From an uncultured Collinsella sp. (GTDB taxonomy: Bacteria; Actinomycetota; Coriobacteriia; Coriobacteriales; Coriobacteriaceae), in NCBI GenBank assembly GCA_900549715.1, contig URPK01000001.1:248001-312000 (forward strand): a stretch of DNA of 64,000 bases, read 5' to 3'. Below the pieces are notes generated by a model. That model saw nothing but the letters and a program-made list of their open reading frames with translations. It was not told where the DNA came from and did not search any database. Below are positions 61,900 to 64,000 of the stretch, one piece after another. Position 1 is the first letter of the stretch. Each line of letters begins with the position of its first letter. The translations under genes were made by a program, and so were the position numbers.

Positions 61900-63324
61900 G
61901 TGGTCTTCGCCCCCCAGGGAAAACATACGCTGTCGCACCGCGTTTTTGTGACGATCTTTGTCTGCGCCATGGCGGTTATCGTGGCGTTTACGGTGCTGGG
62001 TGCGTTCTTTGTGCAAAACACTTTGGCGGATGCCACGAGTGCCAATCTGGCGCAGGAAACCGAGCTCATTGCTGCCGCCCTCGACGAGCAGCAGGAGCCC
62101 ATTCCGTTCTTGCGAAGCCTCGATCGCGAGGATCTTCGTATCACGCTGATCAATAAGGACGGATCTGTTGCCTACGACAACGAGGCGTCGCCTTCCACAC
62201 TGCCCAACCATGGCGATCGCCCCGAGGTCATCGAGGCCTTTGAGAGTGGTTCGGGTTCCGCGGAGCGCGCAAGCTCTACACTCGACGAGATTATGCTGTA
62301 TCGCGCCGTCACCCTTGATAACGGCCAGGTCGTTCGCTTGGCGCAGGCCCAGCCTGGCGTTGCGGCGATTTTGCTGTCGATGCTGGCGCCGATGCTGCTT
62401 ATCGCAGCAGCGGGTGCAGTACTCTCGTTTTTTATGGCGCGCCGTGAGTCCCGTGCCATCATCGCGCCGTTGCAAGAGGTGGATTTGGACCACCCGCGCC
62501 GTAGCTATGAGCACGCCTATGCCGAGATGGTCCCCATGCTTGAGCGCATCGAGTCGCAGCGCCAGGAACTCAAGCGCCAAATGGCGGTGCTAGCGGACAA
62601 CGACCGTATGCGCCGCGAGTTCACGGCGAATATCACCCATGAGCTCAAGACGCCGCTTACGGCGATTTCGGGCTATGCCGAGCTCATCGCAAATGGCATG
62701 GTCGAGGGCGAGGACGACCTGCGCAACTTTGGCGGTCGCATCTATCGTGAGGCGGGCCGCTTGGCAGCGCTTGTCAACGACATCCTTACGCTGTCTAACT
62801 TGGACGAGGCCGAACGTGCAACTGAAGGCGAGGCAGTGCCCATTGGGTCCACGGAGCCTATTGAGCTCTCGCGTGCGATCTACGCGGTTGAGCAGCGTCT
62901 TGAACAGGTCGCCCGTCAAGCGAATGTGACGATAAGTCATGAGACCAAGCCTGTGGTCATCGAAGGCGTGTCGCGCTTGGTCGACGAGCTCATCTATAAT
63001 CTGGCAAGCAACGCCATCCGCTACAATCGGCCCGGCGGTACGGTTACGCTGCAGTGCGGCACCAACGACGAAGGCCATCCGTTCCTCGCTGTCGCCGACA
63101 CGGGAATCGGTATCGCGCCTGAAGAACAGGGCAAGGTATTTGAGCGGTTCTATCGCGTGGACAAGAGTAGGTCCAAGGCACGCGGCGGAACCGGCCTGGG
63201 GCTTGCCATTGTCAAGCATGCGGCCCTGTATCATCACGCCACGCTTGATCTGTCGAGCGAGTTGGGCGTGGGAACCACCATTACGGTGACGTTTCCCATA
63301 CAGCAGGACGAGCCATTCGCATAG
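61900..63324 (+). CDS. PhoR-like sensor histidine kinase
   Basis: A 474-residue kinase starting with GTG behind GAGGAG. Two membrane helices (about 13-38 and 155-180) flank an extracytoplasmic sensor domain. HisKA carries REFTANITHELKTPLTAISGYAELI with histidine 247, and HATPase_c has NLASNAIRYN and GGTGLGLAIVKHAA. The box FTANITHELKTPL is typical of PhoR. It is coupled to the preceding regulator. Confidence 0.9.
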   Translation: MVFAPQGKHTLSHRVFVTIFVCAMAVIVAFTVLGAFFVQNTLADATSANLAQETELIAAALDEQQEPIPFLRSLDREDLRITLINKDGSVAYDNEASPSTLPNHGDRPEVIEAFESGSGSAERASSTLDEIMLYRAVTLDNGQVVRLAQAQPGVAAILLSMLAPMLLIAAAGAVLSFFMARRESRAIIAPLQEVDLDHPRRSYEHAYAEMVPMLERIESQRQELKRQMAVLADNDRMRREFTANITHELKTPLTAISGYAELIANGMVEGEDDLRNFGGRIYREAGRLAALVNDILTLSNLDEAERATEGEAVPIGSTEPIELSRAIYAVEQRLEQVARQANVTISHETKPVVIEGVSRLVDELIYNLASNAIRYNRPGGTVTLQCGTNDEGHPFLAVADTGIGIAPEEQGKVFERFYRVDKSRSKARGGTGLGLAIVKHAALYHHATLDLSSELGVGTTITVTFPIQQDEPFA

Positions 63325-63518
63325 CGATACAACACAGATATTGATGTAGACGCCGCATTTGACTTTCGGGTGCGCGTTGTTGTGCAATTTTACGATTGCT
63401 TCCGACATTTTTACAGGAGAGCCTGTTTCTTATGTATAGAGTTTGGTCTCGGTAAAAAGATGCGATAACATACGGACAGTTTTGTCAATCCGAACTGGGG
63501 AAATGAAAGGCAAGCTGC

Positions 63519-64000
63519 ATGACCCTTCTCGAACTGTTCCAGCTGCTGAAGAAGCACCTCAAGCTGGTCATCACCCTTCCGGTGGTCTGCGCGATCGCCA
63601 TGGGCATCGTGTCCTTCATTGCGATGGACAACACCTATACCGCGACGACGAGCATGTACATTCTCGCCAAGACCGACGATAGCGGTCAGATGAGCTACAA
63701 CGATCTCTCGGCGAGCCAGATGCTTTCCAACGATATCGCCACGCTGCTGGATAGCGATAGCGTTAAGAGCGGCGCCGCCAAAGAACTGGGCCTCACCGAT
63801 TTGGATGACTACAAGGTGTCTGTTTCCTCCGAGACCACCACGCGTGTCATTACGCTTTCGGTTACCGGCACCGATGCCAAGGAGACGGCTGAGGTCGCAA
63901 AGGCCATTGCCAGCTCGGTGAGTACGGTCGCTCAGAACGTCGGCGCTGCCCAGAGCATTAACGTTATCGACGAGGCTAAGACCCCCGAAGCCCCCAGCGG
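63519..64000 (+). CDS. Polysaccharide chain-length regulator (Wzz/CpsC-like), cut by window edge
   Basis: The first 160 residues of a membrane protein beginning MTLLELFQLLKKHLKLVITLPVVCAIAMGIVSF, a helix typical of Wzz/YveK proteins, followed by YTATTSMYILAKTDD and the long extracytoplasmic segment of that family. It starts after GAAAGG and runs off the window. It probably opens a capsule or exopolysaccharide operon. The gap 63325-63518 holds the promoter region; nothing further is seen. Confidence 0.8.
   Translation, partial: MTLLELFQLLKKHLKLVITLPVVCAIAMGIVSFIAMDNTYTATTSMYILAKTDDSGQMSYNDLSASQMLSNDIATLLDSDSVKSGAAKELGLTDLDDYKVSVSSETTTRVITLSVTGTDAKETAEVAKAIASSVSTVAQNVGAAQSINVIDEAKTPEAPS

Overview
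The window is high-GC, gene-dense chromosomal DNA. The cbiM-Q-O cobalt/nickel transporter, T-box-controlled pheST, a carboxypeptidase Taq, a Gram-positive Tad pilus locus without secretin and a VanRS-like two-component pair together suggest a gut Coriobacteriia actinobacterium, most like Collinsella. That placement is inference from gene style and content. No rRNA, CRISPR array, phage or transposase gene was seen.

Layout. 1-69 is the edge of a tRNA-Val. 301-9366 is a compact cassette: four exported proteins with SipW-type (TasA/camelysin-like) signal segments, a SipW-type signal peptidase, a membrane-anchored McrB-like AAA+ ATPase, a DUF2357-like protein with a very long coiled coil, and a second SipW-type peptidase. 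It looks like a dedicated system for making and placing a surface fibre, and it is the strongest candidate for an undescribed protein system here. 9492-25330 holds an EamA permease, a DUF4012 envelope protein, glmM, pepTaq, T-box-pheST, the cbiMQO transporter, a PLC-like hydrolase and a nuclease-like protein next to a 128-bp inverted-repeat element. 25752-31769 carries pyruvate kinase, a calcium-type P-ATPase behind a hairpin that hides its ribosome-binding site, and rsgA.

32022-41624 is a Tad/Flp pilus operon (cpaB, cpaE/tadZ, cpaF/tadA, tadB, tadC, four pilin or TadE-like proteins, a TadG-like protein and a DUF192 protein), with no prepilin peptidase in the window. It is followed by a small toxin-antitoxin pair, tRNA-Phe, a strictly periodic 62-bp array of palindromes, and a GH5-like protein that has lost its acid/base glutamate. 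43981-52812 is housekeeping: rsmI, metG, rsmA, tatD, tRNA-Leu, an SPFH protein, rlmH, proC, a 57-residue membrane protein and serS. 52984-56120 has two unknown genes and tRNA-Arg, then tRNA-Ser.

The tRNA-Leu and tRNA-Ser genes are each followed by a related element of about 130 bp. In both, a copy of the tRNA 3' end plus its terminator lies 189-190 bp downstream, and an antisense T-arm opens the insert. This shared architecture is the most unusual non-coding signal in the window. The right end (56627-64000) handles wall and phosphate: a D-Ala-D-Ala carboxypeptidase divergent from a VanRS-like pair, then pstB with a PhoP/PhoR-like pair, then the start of a polysaccharide chain-length regulator.
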